A stretch of 64,000 bases of DNA from RHKX01 sp963823565. Lineage in GTDB: Bacteria > Actinomycetota > Thermoleophilia > Solirubrobacterales > 70-9. Shown here in pieces: positions 1 to 7,464 of the stretch (positions within the stretch are counted from its first letter, which is position 1; each line of letters opens with the position of its first letter). A program made the position numbers and the translations under genes. Where the stretch lies: assembly GCA_963823565.1 (NCBI GenBank), contig CAWGLR010000001.1:558001-622000 (forward strand), read 5' to 3'. The notes beneath the pieces were generated by a model that was not told the DNA's origin, made no database searches, and saw nothing but the letters and a program-made list of their open reading frames with translations.

Positions 1-206
1 ACGCCGTCGCCGAGTCGTTCTTCGCGACCTTCAAGAAGGACCTGATCAACCGGCGCAGCTGGCCCGAGAAGAACGAGTGTCGCTCGGCAATCTTCGAGTG
101 GATCGAGGTCTTCTACAACCGGATCAGGATCCACACGACGATCGGGAGCTACGCTCCCGAGGAGTTCGAGAGCCTCCGGCTCTCGGGATCAAAGGAAGCG
201 GCTTGA
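1..206 (+). CDS. IS3-family transposase, C-terminal end (partial)
   Basis: Only the last 67 codons are inside the window (frame from base 3, TGA at 204-206). The protein starts with AVAESFFATFKKD, the classic end of the IS3 OrfB integrase core in which the Glu is the third member of the DDE catalytic triad. It continues with FYNRIRIHTTIGSYAPEEF, the usual C-terminal tail of this family. The catalytic Asp residues lie left of the window. The element's right end follows within about 40 bases. The family assignment is strong; whether the copy is intact cannot be judged here. It marks the left border of an accessory region. Confidence 0.85.
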   Translation, partial: AVAESFFATFKKDLINRRSWPEKNECRSAIFEWIEVFYNRIRIHTTIGSYAPEEFESLRLSGSKEAA

Positions 207-221
207 ACCCAAGCCGGAAAC

Positions 222-246
222 TGTCCACCGGAACGGGTCAGGTCCA
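222..246 (+). repeat. probable right terminal inverted repeat of the IS3 element
   Basis: Read on the minus strand this stretch begins TGGACCTGACCCGTTCCGG, the form typical of IS3-family ends (5'-TGGACCTGACCC). It lies 16 bases past the transposase stop, the expected spacing for a right end. The left end is outside the window, so the pairing cannot be confirmed. Confidence 0.6.
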
Positions 247-327
247 CGCTAGGCGGTCTGCCCCCGCCACCAAGGGCTCGATTTCCGCATCGTGCGCTGC
301 TCCTTCGCGCGACAAGCAGCGGCACTC

Positions 328-480
328 ATGACGTCATATGGAAAGATCGCCTCGGCCGCGGTGGAGACTGGCCTTGACTGGCTAGTACACACCTTCGGCA
401 ACGAGAGCGCCGCGCGCGAAGTGAAAGAGAAGTGGCGAGAGAAGGAGGGCAGTGATGCCAGTCAGGGTTCTCGTGATTGA
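328..480 (+). CDS. small hypothetical protein upstream of the RNase H-fold gene
   Basis: A 50-residue open frame starting at ATG 328 (MTSYGKIASAAVETGLDWL) and rich in charged helix-forming residues (REVKEKWREKEGSD). Its last 29 bases overlap the start of the next gene in another frame, and that gene's ribosome-binding site lies inside it. The overlap would fit translational coupling. Base composition is more AT-rich than the rest of the window. I recognise no family. It could equally be leader sequence; the support is length, position and amino-acid composition only. Confidence 0.3.
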   Translation: MTSYGKIASAAVETGLDWLVHTFGNESAAREVKEKWREKEGSDASQGSRD

Positions 481-925
481 TGACCTCAAGAAGGGCTACT
501 ACCTGCTGTTCATCGACGGAGGAAAGAGAGCCAACGAACAAGGCCAGGCGGAGGGCGCCATCGGGGTCATTCTCCAGGAACCCGACTGTGGCGCGGTGTT
601 GGCCACAGTGGCCGAGAAAGTGGGACCCGTCGGCAGTCCACACGAAGCCGAGTACCGCGCTCTGATTCGCGGTCTCAAGCTCGCCGCCGAGGAAGGAGTC
701 CCCTATATCGCCGCGTTCAGCGACTCCGCGAACGTCGTCAACCAGATAACGGGTAGATGGAACAAGAACGAGCGCGCCACCGAGCTCTACGAAGAAGTCC
801 AGGCAGCCCTCGAGCCCTTCAAGGGATGGCAACTTTCCTGGGTCCCCCGCGAGATGAACAGAGACGCTGACAAGCTTGTCGACCAAGCCTTCAAAGGCGA
901 GCCCGTAACCCACGCCACCGACTAA
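452..925 (+). CDS. RNase H-fold (RVT_3-type) protein
   Basis: A 157-residue protein with the layout of the RNase HI-like RVT_3 family. FIDGG near residue 21 supplies the first acidic residue, HEAEYRALIRGL the Glu-containing helix, FSDSANVVNQITG the second Asp, and VPREMNRDADKLVDQA the C-terminal segment with the last Asp. These are the four acidic metal-binding positions of an RNA/DNA-hybrid nuclease. An AGGAGG at 443-448 sits ahead of GTG 452 and ATG 455, so either codon may be the start. The gene is less GC-rich than the chromosome proper and follows an IS3 end, so recent transfer is plausible. A nuclease role is inferred from motifs; the substrate is unknown. Confidence 0.75.
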   Translation: MMPVRVLVIDDLKKGYYLLFIDGGKRANEQGQAEGAIGVILQEPDCGAVLATVAEKVGPVGSPHEAEYRALIRGLKLAAEEGVPYIAAFSDSANVVNQITGRWNKNERATELYEEVQAALEPFKGWQLSWVPREMNRDADKLVDQAFKGEPVTHATD

Positions 926-1063
926 CGGACGTCGAGCATCGACGAGGTCATAACGAAGCTGGCCTCGAGACCGAACACCGGGGGCGCTCCTGCTTCGCGC
1001 GAAAATCAGGAGAGCCAGCTCACGCTCCCCTTTCGATTCGAGGCAGGCTGAGATACTCCACCG

Positions 1064-1435
1064 GTGTCCACATCCGAACAGTCCGCCACCCGCCTGATCG
1101 CAGTCGACGACCTCGGCGCCTCACAGGTGGCCGTCCTGGACAAGACCCCGCACGGCGCCCTGGCCGTCGGCATCAGCGGGGGCAAGCCGTTCGCGCTTTC
1201 CAACCGCTGCCGCCACCTCTTCGCTTCGCTGGGCGAGGGGCAGGTGACCGATGACGGATGCCTGCAGTGCCCGTGGCACGCCGCGCGCTATGACGTCGGC
1301 ACCGGCAAGATGGTGCGAGGCCCCCAGGGCGCGTTTAAGCCGCTGGCGGGCGTCGTGAAGGCGACGACCGGCGCGATACCGCTAAAGACGTTTCCGGTCG
1401 AGCTGCGCGAAGGCGCAATCTGGCTGGTCGGCTGA
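1064..1435 (+). CDS. Rieske [2Fe-2S] domain protein
   Basis: A 123-residue protein made almost entirely of one Rieske ferredoxin-like domain. Cluster ligands are visible as C49-R-H51 and C69-P-W-H72, with the usual spacing. The loop HLFASLGEGQVTDDGCLQCPW is typical of small ferredoxins that serve oxygenases or nitrite-reductase-like systems. The start is GTG 1064. No oxygenase partner is adjacent; upstream is the RNase H-fold gene and downstream a convergent restriction-like gene, so it looks like a lone electron carrier in the accessory patch. Family assignment is firm; its redox partner cannot be named. Confidence 0.85.
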   Translation: MSTSEQSATRLIAVDDLGASQVAVLDKTPHGALAVGISGGKPFALSNRCRHLFASLGEGQVTDDGCLQCPWHAARYDVGTGKMVRGPQGAFKPLAGVVKATTGAIPLKTFPVELREGAIWLVG

Positions 1436-1527
1436 CCGACGGAGCCACCTCGGCCGCTTCCCCTTCGCGCGACCAGCGAGAGCCGAAGCTCGATCACTGC
1501 GACCGCCTAACGCGCAAGGCTGGATCG

Positions 1528-2616
1528 TTAGTGCAGTTCCTTGTAGGCCAGCTTGATGAGGTCCTTAACGAAATCCAGCTGCGCCGCCTCCCGCAGGGAG
1601 AACTCCGTATCGCCCATTCCGTAATGACCGATGTTGCGGACGTCCCGCATCGCTTTGTCGTCCCAGGGTGGGGGCATCGTCGGATCCAGGTTGAGGTAGA
1701 CAATGAGCCTCTGGCGCTGAACCTCGACCGTGAAAAAAGACCGTTTGCCGGCGAAGTACCCGACGTAGAACTTCCGCACTCGCCGCGACACGTCCGCGCC
1801 AAGGCTGCGGCCGAGCTCATCGACCTGTTCAAAGAGATCGACGATCGCGGCCGGTTTTCCGCCGAGATGATGGTCGAGGGAGAAGGTTTGGCTTGGCGAC
1901 GACTTCTTCTTGCCCGCCGGTGAGGGTGTTGCCTTTGGCGCGGGTGCGGCGGAACCTTGCTCGACATCGAGAATGCGCGCGAGGCTCTCTTGAAGACGAT
2001 CGTCGGAGACCGTTGGCTTGCCGAGCGCCTTACGGACGACTCCGAGCAGCTCGGTCGGCGGCTTCTTCGCTAAGGACACCAGCGCATCGCGCACTCGCTT
2101 GTCAACGAAGACCTGTTCACCCCATGCCTCGAGGTCACCGTCTGCAAGCGACCCATGGCTAATCAGCTGCAGCGACTTCGCGATCTCGGCAAGTGAGCCC
2201 GCCCCCGCCTCGCCCAGGTCAACCTCGAAGAGGAGCTTTTCTTCCATGGCGACAGGCTCGTTGGTCTTGTAGATGCGGTAGGCGATGCCATTGGTGAGCA
2301 CGCACCAGACGACGCCCTCGTTGTTGGCGTAGTTGACAGTCTGGGAAATGAAGGCTTTGTCCTCAAGTTGCTTGCCGACTGCCTTCGCCTCGAGGAAGAG
2401 GCGGGGCTCCCCGTTGACCTTGAGCGCGTAGTCGAGCGCGGTTCCGTCGTAGACGCGGTACTCGCGTTCGACTTGGTCGAGCTCCGTTGTATCCCAGCCA
2501 AGCTCAGAGAGCAGCGGCTCGATCAGCAAAGCCTTCGTGTTGGCTTCATTGCCACCCGCCACCTTGAGCTTGTCGGCTACGCCCAGGAGGTTCTGGATTC
2601 TCGTGGTGAGCGCCAT
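1528..2616 (-). CDS. HsdR N-terminal-like (PD-(D/E)XK) plus DUF5655 protein
   Basis: A 362-residue protein with two recognisable parts. The N-terminal 150 residues resemble the type I restriction HsdR N-terminal domain: ALDYALKVNG followed by LFLEAKAVG gives D62, E76 and K78, the PD-(D/E)XK nuclease residues. A Pro/Ala/Lys-rich linker (around 220-240) leads to a C-terminal DUF5655-like domain containing KFYVGYFAGKRSFFTVEVQ and LNLDPTMPPPWDD. No helicase domain is present, so it is not a full HsdR subunit. The start codon ATG 2616 has no clear Shine-Dalgarno, and an IS256 element begins 27 bases upstream of it and may have cut it off from its promoter. Restriction or defence function is inference. 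Confidence 0.75.
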   Translation of the reverse strand: MALTTRIQNLLGVADKLKVAGGNEANTKALLIEPLLSELGWDTTELDQVEREYRVYDGTALDYALKVNGEPRLFLEAKAVGKQLEDKAFISQTVNYANNEGVVWCVLTNGIAYRIYKTNEPVAMEEKLLFEVDLGEAGAGSLAEIAKSLQLISHGSLADGDLEAWGEQVFVDKRVRDALVSLAKKPPTELLGVVRKALGKPTVSDDRLQESLARILDVEQGSAAPAPKATPSPAGKKKSSPSQTFSLDHHLGGKPAAIVDLFEQVDELGRSLGADVSRRVRKFYVGYFAGKRSFFTVEVQRQRLIVYLNLDPTMPPPWDDKAMRDVRNIGHYGMGDTEFSLREAAQLDFVKDLIKLAYKELH

Positions 2617-2643
2617 TTTGGGATCGTATGGTCACGTCGCTAC

Positions 2644-3999
2644 AAGTGGTGTAACGCCCCCGAGCTGAGGGCCTGAAGAGGTTCCGGCCACCGCGGGCCC
2701 CAGACTCGTCGGTTGACCAGCAAGTCGACTGACGAAGGAGACACCACGATGGCCGAGAGCCGAAGCATGACGACCCCTGAGGTCGTCGCCAAGACGATCT
2801 GCGACGAGCACTCCGACTTCCTCCGCGAAGCGGTGGCGATGGTCGCCGCGCAGCTGATGGAGGCCGAGATCACGACCGAGATCGGCGCCGCCCACGGCGA
2901 GGTCAGCAGCGAGCGGACGACGCACCGAAATGGCTACCGAGAGCGGCTTTGGGAGACCCGGGTCGGAGAGATCGGCCTCGCGGTTCCGAGAAAGCGCGAC
3001 GGCGCCTCCTACTTTCCCTCCTTCCTCGAGCCGCGCCGACCCTGCGAGCAGGCGCTCTTGGCCGTTGTCATGGAGGCCTACGTCAACGGGGTCAGCACCA
3101 GAAAGGTCGACCGGCTCGTCAACGAGCTCGGGATCTCGATGAGCAAGGACCGGGTCTCGGCGCTCTGCAAGGGCCTCGACGAGCGGGTCAAGGCGTTCCG
3201 CGAGCGCCCGCTCGAAGGCGCCTTTCCCTACCTCTGGCTCGACGCCAAACACCTCAAGGTCCGAGACCGCGGCAGCGTCCGCTCGAAGGCCCTGGTCGTC
3301 GCCTACGCCGTCCACGACTCCGGCCGCCGCGAGGTGATCGGGATCTCGCTCGGCGAGGTCGAGACCGAGGCGTTCTGGATCGAGTTCCTCAGATCGCTGG
3401 TCGGCCGCGGTCTCGAGGGGGTTCGCCTGGCGATCAGCGACGAGCACCAGGGGCTGAAGAAGGCGATCGAGCGGATCCTCGGCTGCCCCTGGCAGCGCTG
3501 CACGGTCCACTTCGTTCGCAACATGCACGGCCACTGCCGGCGAAGCGAGCGCGGCTTGGTCTCGGCGGCGCTGCGCGAGATCTTCGACGCCCGCGATCTC
3601 GACCAGGCGAAGGAGCGGACGAGCTCGGTGCTCGAGCGATTCCAGCACTCGGTCCCGAAGGTCGCCGAGCTGCTCGAGGTCGCCGAGGAGGACCTGCTTG
3701 CCTTCTACCGCTTCCCCTCGGCGCACTGGCGCAAGCTCAGATCGACCAACCCGCTCGAGCGGGTCAACAAGGAGATCGGTCGGCGAAGCGACGTCGTCGG
3801 GATCTTCCCCAACGACGCCTCCGCGATCCGCCTGACGGGAGCGCTGCTGATCGAGCAGAACGACGAGTGGCTGGTCGGCCGCCGCTACCTGTCGGCCGAA
3901 TCCCTCGCTCTGCTCCTCGAGGAGCAGAGCGAGGAGAGACCTGAGGAGGTGGCCCAGCTACAAGCCGCATGAAGAGCCGACGAGTGAGTTACACCACTT
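2644..3999 (+). mobile_element. IS256-family insertion sequence, complete
   Basis: A 1356-base unit bounded by perfect 12-bp inverted repeats AAGTGGTGTAAC (2644-2655) and GTTACACCACTT (3988-3999) that enclose one IS256/Mutator-type transposase. It lies between two minus-strand genes: the HsdR-N-like gene starts 27 bases to its left, and the HIRAN gene's stop codon spans its right edge. The 8 bases outside the two repeats do not match each other, so I see no target-site duplication; true ends may extend a few bases or one flank may have been rearranged. Confidence 0.85.
2749..3972 (+). CDS. IS256-family (Mutator-type) transposase
   Basis: A 407-residue, apparently intact DDE transposase. The first catalytic Asp is in YLWLDAKHLKVRD, the second in LAISDEHQGLKKAI, and the Glu in TNPLERVNKEIGRRSDVVGIFPN, all classic for the family. 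The conserved CPWQRCTVHFVRNM motif of IS256 transposases is also present. GAAGGAG at 2734-2740 selects ATG 2749; a TTG at 2713 keeps the frame open but has no ribosome-binding site. Length matches the usual roughly 400 residues, and no frameshift is visible, so the element could still be mobile. Confidence 0.93.
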   Translation: MAESRSMTTPEVVAKTICDEHSDFLREAVAMVAAQLMEAEITTEIGAAHGEVSSERTTHRNGYRERLWETRVGEIGLAVPRKRDGASYFPSFLEPRRPCEQALLAVVMEAYVNGVSTRKVDRLVNELGISMSKDRVSALCKGLDERVKAFRERPLEGAFPYLWLDAKHLKVRDRGSVRSKALVVAYAVHDSGRREVIGISLGEVETEAFWIEFLRSLVGRGLEGVRLAISDEHQGLKKAIERILGCPWQRCTVHFVRNMHGHCRRSERGLVSAALREIFDARDLDQAKERTSSVLERFQHSVPKVAELLEVAEEDLLAFYRFPSAHWRKLRSTNPLERVNKEIGRRSDVVGIFPNDASAIRLTGALLIEQNDEWLVGRRYLSAESLALLLEEQSEERPEEVAQLQAA

Positions 4000-4571
4000 C
4001 AGACGACTTGACTCTGGTCGAACCGGCAGCTCAAAGCCATTACACGTATGTCGCGCTGGCGGAGCATGTTGCGCAGCCTGGCCGCGCTCCCGCTCTTGAC
4101 GTATCCGGCGGTCCGATCCTCGCCCAGATTGCGGATCGAGATTGCATTACCGCTGCGATCATGAGGGTTGTCTGGCTCAGGGACGAGGCGCAGAGGGCGA
4201 CCGGGGTCGAAACTCGGATCGGCAAGGTCATCGAGGTGATACTTCTCGCCCACGACGTTGATCACGAGCACCCCAAGTTCCTCCCACGTCGTCCAATGAC
4301 ATTTCCCTGCCGGCCACGTCTTACCGTCGGGCGTTTCGAACCCGTAGCCGGCGGTCGTCTCTTCTAGGCCCTGGCCGTAATCCCAGGGCTTCAGGGTCAG
4401 GACAGGGGGAGAGTCGTAGTCGTCGGGCTCGGCGTACTCAACTCCGTCAGTACTGGCGTCCTCAGGGGCCACGGGTCGCACGTAGTCGATTTCGGCGCGT
4501 TCCTCAACACCGGGTCCGGGTTTCCCAGCGGGGACTTGTCGCCCCTTGAATAGGTCAGAGAGGATTCCCAC
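3999..4571 (-). CDS. HIRAN-domain protein
   Basis: A 190-residue protein whose C-terminal half matches the HIRAN domain. It has VINVVGEKYHLDDL, then LRLVPEPDNPHDRSGNAISI, then AGYVKSGSAARLRNML, the order seen in HIRAN modules that bind single-stranded DNA 3' ends in SNF2 helicases and repair or defence proteins. The N-terminal half (GRQVPAGKPGPGVEERAE, then TASTDGVEY-like acidic sequence) is probably flexible. The TGA stop is completed by the last base of the IS256 element. Removing the element in silico changes only the final residue before another stop, so the protein is nearly full length. It lies directly upstream of the HsdR-N-like gene on the same strand apart from the insertion, suggesting a former operon. 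Confidence 0.72.
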   Translation of the reverse strand: MGILSDLFKGRQVPAGKPGPGVEERAEIDYVRPVAPEDASTDGVEYAEPDDYDSPPVLTLKPWDYGQGLEETTAGYGFETPDGKTWPAGKCHWTTWEELGVLVINVVGEKYHLDDLADPSFDPGRPLRLVPEPDNPHDRSGNAISIRNLGEDRTAGYVKSGSAARLRNMLRQRDIRVMALSCRFDQSQVV

Positions 4572-4944
4572 AGGGCCCCTTAGCTCGTCCGCGCATCATC
4601 ACCACGTTCTCGAATGAGGGTGCGCCTCGCATCCGTACTGAGCCACGGTTCAAGAGCTTTGCAACCCCCAAGGAGCCAAAGCCGATTGGCAGCGGCCACG
4701 ACGCAGGGAGTTGCGTTGGGTGCTAGCGCCCGCGACGCCCGGACTCCACCCCAAATGGATGGAAGAACAGGGGACAGGCGGAGGAGTCCTCCCCTCATCG
4801 GTCTCCCCGATCCGCAGCGTGCGCCTCTGCGGAGGGCCATGCAGGCGCCTCCGAGGAGACCGTACGCCTAGTTGATGAGGCTGCGGCGCCGGGCGCGGAG
4901 GACCCTTCCTGGAATCCCTCTGGAGCGAATCGTTCTGCCGCCAG
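4572..4944. other. 373-base gap without a convincing gene; holds a strong foldable element
   Basis: This stretch lies upstream of the HIRAN gene and downstream of the acyl-CoA synthetase, both on the minus strand. Open frames of about 85 codons exist on both strands, but none resembles a protein family or has a ribosome-binding site. The main structure is the nested inverted repeat at 4799-4862. The HIRAN promoter should lie near 4572-4650, but I see no convincing hexamers. The gap marks the change from the AT-richer accessory patch to the uniform chromosome. Confidence 0.5.
4799..4862. repeat. nested inverted repeat, possible structured RNA or cruciform
   Basis: CGGTCTCC (4799-4806) pairs perfectly with GGAGACCG (4855-4862). 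Inside, TCCGCA (4811-4816) pairs with TGCGGA (4828-4833), and AGGCGCCT (4843-4850) is self-complementary, giving a three-way-junction-like fold. It begins about 80 bases past the acyl-CoA synthetase stop on that gene's strand but has no U-run, so it is not an ordinary intrinsic terminator. Confidence 0.45.
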
Positions 4945-6516
4945 CTACAGACTCCGCCCCTGCGGATGCAAATGCGCCTCCGCCAGCCGCTTCAGCCCCG
5001 TCCGGTCGATCTTGCCGGTCGGGTTGAGGGGCATCTCGTCGAGGAAGACGACCTCCTCGGGGGCCTTGTAGCCGATGCGCTCGCGGCAGTGGACGATCAG
5101 GTCGGCGGCTTTGGGCACCTCGGCGTCGGGGCGGAGGGTGACGTAGGCGCGGACGTTCTCGCCGTGGACGGAGTCGTGGACGCCGACGGCGCCGGCGAGG
5201 GCGACGGCGGGGTGCTCGAGGAGGGCGCCTTCGACCTCTTGGGGGGAGATGTTGGAGCCGTCGTGGACGATCACCTGCTTCTTGCGGCCGAAGAACCAGA
5301 GGTAGCCGTCCTCGTCGGTGCGGGCGAGGTCGCCTGAGTCGATCCACTCCCTGTTGAAGACCTCGGCGGTGGCGTCGGGGGCCTGCCAGTAGCCGGTCAT
5401 GCGGCTGCGGGTCCTGATCCAGACGCGGCCGACCTCCTCGTTGCCGAGGGGGTTGCCGTCGTCGTCGCGGATCTCGATCGCGTAGCCGGCGATCGGCGGG
5501 CCGATGCTGCCCTGCTTGATCACGCCCGAGGGCGGATTGAGGGTGGCGAGGCCGACCTCGGTCATCCCGTAGCCCTCGTCGATCGGGAAGCCGGCCTCCT
5601 CGGCGAACTCGCGCAGGAGCTCGGTCGACACGGAGTCGGAGCCCGAGCGGCAGATCCGCAGGCTGGAGAGGTCCTTGGGGTCGAGGTCGTGGTCGCGAAT
5701 CAGCGCCGCCAGCGCGGCCGGGATCATCGCCAGCACCGTCGGCTGGTGCTCGCGCAGCAGCGGCAGGATCTCGTGGCTGTCGAAGGTCCTGGCGACGACC
5801 ACCTTCCCGCCCACCGCGAGCGTGCTCAGCGCCCACAGGAACGAGCCGATGTGGGACATCGAGCTGCCGGGCAGGAAGACGTCGTCCTCGGTCAGCTCGA
5901 ACGCGGCCTCCGCCGAGGCCATCATCCAGCGCAGGGTCTCGTGGCTGTGGGTGACGCCTTTCGCCGGCCCGGTGCTGCCGGAGGTGAAGAAGATGGCGGC
6001 GGGCGCGTCATCGCCGACCGGCGGGAACGGATCGGCCGGGACCTCGCCGGCCATCAGGTCCTCCAGGCGCGGCTCGCCCTCCCCCGCCTCGGCGCCGTAG
6101 CTGATCCGGCCGCGCTCGAGCCCGCCGGCGAGCTTGCTCTGCGCCAGGTCCTCGGCGCGCTCGGCGTGAGCGAGGATCGCGCTCGCGCCGCTGACCTCCA
6201 GCGCGTGGTCGATCTCGCGGTAGGTGTAGCGGTAGTTGAGCGGCGTCGCGACGAGGCCGAGCCGGAAGCAGGCGAGGTAATGGACGACGAGCGCGATCCG
6301 GTTCGGCATCAGCGAGGCGACCCGGTCGCCCGCCTCGAGCCGGAGCTCGCGGTAGCCGGCGGCGACCGCGGAGGCGTGCTCGTCGAGCTCGCGCCAGGAG
6401 ACGCTGCGCTCGGCGGAGACCGTCGCGACGTCGTCGGGATGGTCTTCCAGCCCCTTGCGCAGCAGGTCGTAGAGCGGCGGGGCGGGGCGAGCCAGGTCTC
6501 CTCCGAGGATCGGCAT
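4945..6516 (-). CDS. AMP-dependent acyl-CoA synthetase / ligase
   Basis: A 523-residue ANL-superfamily adenylating enzyme that would activate a carboxylic acid to its CoA thioester through an acyl-AMP. Visible motifs are the nucleotide loop TSGSTGPAKG (residues 178-187), YGMTEVG (316-322), the hinge region SGDLARTDEDGYLWFFGRKK (394-413) and the C-terminal lysine in NPTGKIDR (K502). Length fits medium- or long-chain acyl-CoA ligases; the acyl chain cannot be read from sequence. It lies 62 bases downstream of the metal-dependent hydrolase on the same strand, divergent from a TetR/SDR pair, so a fatty-acid or xenobiotic-acid catabolic locus is likely. Confidence 0.9.
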   Translation of the reverse strand: MPILGGDLARPAPPLYDLLRKGLEDHPDDVATVSAERSVSWRELDEHASAVAAGYRELRLEAGDRVASLMPNRIALVVHYLACFRLGLVATPLNYRYTYREIDHALEVSGASAILAHAERAEDLAQSKLAGGLERGRISYGAEAGEGEPRLEDLMAGEVPADPFPPVGDDAPAAIFFTSGSTGPAKGVTHSHETLRWMMASAEAAFELTEDDVFLPGSSMSHIGSFLWALSTLAVGGKVVVARTFDSHEILPLLREHQPTVLAMIPAALAALIRDHDLDPKDLSSLRICRSGSDSVSTELLREFAEEAGFPIDEGYGMTEVGLATLNPPSGVIKQGSIGPPIAGYAIEIRDDDGNPLGNEEVGRVWIRTRSRMTGYWQAPDATAEVFNREWIDSGDLARTDEDGYLWFFGRKKQVIVHDGSNISPQEVEGALLEHPAVALAGAVGVHDSVHGENVRAYVTLRPDAEVPKAADLIVHCRERIGYKAPEEVVFLDEMPLNPTGKIDRTGLKRLAEAHLHPQGRSL

Positions 6517-6578
6517 CGCGCGATCCTACGTTCCGGCGAGGCGGGCGGGCGCCGGGTTACGGCGCCAGGCTCGGGTGG

Positions 6579-7358
6579 CTAGAGCTCAATCTCCTCGCCG
6601 ACCTCCGCGGCGCGGGCCTGGAGCCCGCGCTCGGCAGCGACGCTCGCGATCGCGTCGGCCACGTCCCGACGGGGCCGGTAGAAGTCGTCGTGCTCGAGCG
6701 CCCCGTGATGGATCGCCACGAGCTCCCCGACGCCGAGCGCCCGCGCCGCCTCGACCGCCTGCTCCGGCGTCAGCGCCGCCGGCTCCTCGGCGGCGGGCTG
6801 GAGCCACGGGAAGTCGATCCGGGCACCGTTGGCCGGGAGGAAGGCGGCGTCGATCGGCCCGTGGCGCTTGGCGATCCGCCACCAGGCACCGTGCCAGACG
6901 GTGTCGCCGCCGTGGAAGATCCGCGCGTCCCCGGCGGCGACGACCCAGGAGACCTGCGGGTCGCCGAGGCCGTCGACGGCGAAGACGGCCGTCACCTCGA
7001 AGGGGCCGAGGGTCGTGGCGAATCCCTCCCCCACGCGCGTCAGCTCGAGGCCGGCGTCGGCCAGCTCACGCTCGGGGCCGAGGGTCGCCTCGTCGCACGG
7101 TCCCTCGGCCGGCTCGGGGAGGAAGACCGGCGCGCCCGGCCGGAGGACCTTCGCGAGGGTGACGGCGTCGGCGTGGTCGCGGTGCAGGTGGGTGAGCAGG
7201 GCGGCGTCGACCGGCCCGTCGGGCTCGGCGAGCAGCTCCTCCGCCGGGGCGGTGAGGAACGACTCGAACGGGCCCGGGTCGGCGAAGGCGTCGATGACGA
7301 GGCGGTGGCCGTCGGCGTCGATCTGGAGGCCGGCCCAGCCGAGGCTCTTGACCCTCAT
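6579..7358 (-). CDS. MBL-fold metal-dependent hydrolase (UlaG-like)
   Basis: A 259-residue metallo-beta-lactamase-fold protein of the short UlaG-like class. The metal motif appears as THLHRDHAD near residues 60-68, with later ligands in FHGGDTVWHG and the C-terminal AIHHGALEHDDFY. The open frame continues 90 codons further upstream, but ATG 7358 begins the conserved fold (MRVKSLGWAGLQID), and the upstream part overlaps the TetR gene in reverse. It is followed by acyl-CoA synthetase on the same strand. The substrate is unknown. Divergent placement to a TetR gene with a palindrome between suggests repression by that regulator. Confidence 0.82.
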   Translation of the reverse strand: MRVKSLGWAGLQIDADGHRLVIDAFADPGPFESFLTAPAEELLAEPDGPVDAALLTHLHRDHADAVTLAKVLRPGAPVFLPEPAEGPCDEATLGPERELADAGLELTRVGEGFATTLGPFEVTAVFAVDGLGDPQVSWVVAAGDARIFHGGDTVWHGAWWRIAKRHGPIDAAFLPANGARIDFPWLQPAAEEPAALTPEQAVEAARALGVGELVAIHHGALEHDDFYRPRRDVADAIASVAAERGLQARAAEVGEEIEL

Positions 7359-7430
7359 CGGTGACCTCGGGAGTCGGGATGGGCGGGTGCGTGGCGGTGG
7401 CTTAGCTCGATCATGTCGCGCCACTATAGA

Positions 7431-7442
7431 GAACGATCGTTC
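7431..7442. promoter_or_regulatory. perfect 12-bp palindrome, likely TetR operator
   Basis: GAACGATCGTTC is fully self-complementary and sits in the 106-base divergent spacer between the metallo-hydrolase (start 7358, minus) and the TetR gene (start 7465, plus). TetR-family regulators commonly bind a palindrome in their own divergent promoter, so this could control both transcripts. The link to this regulator is inference from position and symmetry. Confidence 0.6.
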
Positions 7443-7464
7443 GTTAGATATCCTCCTCGGCGAG

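Noticed and set aside
1505..1533. GCCTAAC and GTTAG pair suggesting an integron attC site
   Set aside because: The two core-like sites are about 20 bases apart, far shorter than attC sites, and the second does not fit GTTRRRY; no integrase is present.
2632..3726. 364-codon minus-strand frame inside the IS256 element
   Set aside because: It is antisense to the transposase, whose DDE motifs are intact.
2636..4007. Target-site duplication of the IS256 element
   Set aside because: The eight bases outside each inverted repeat differ, so no duplication can be claimed.
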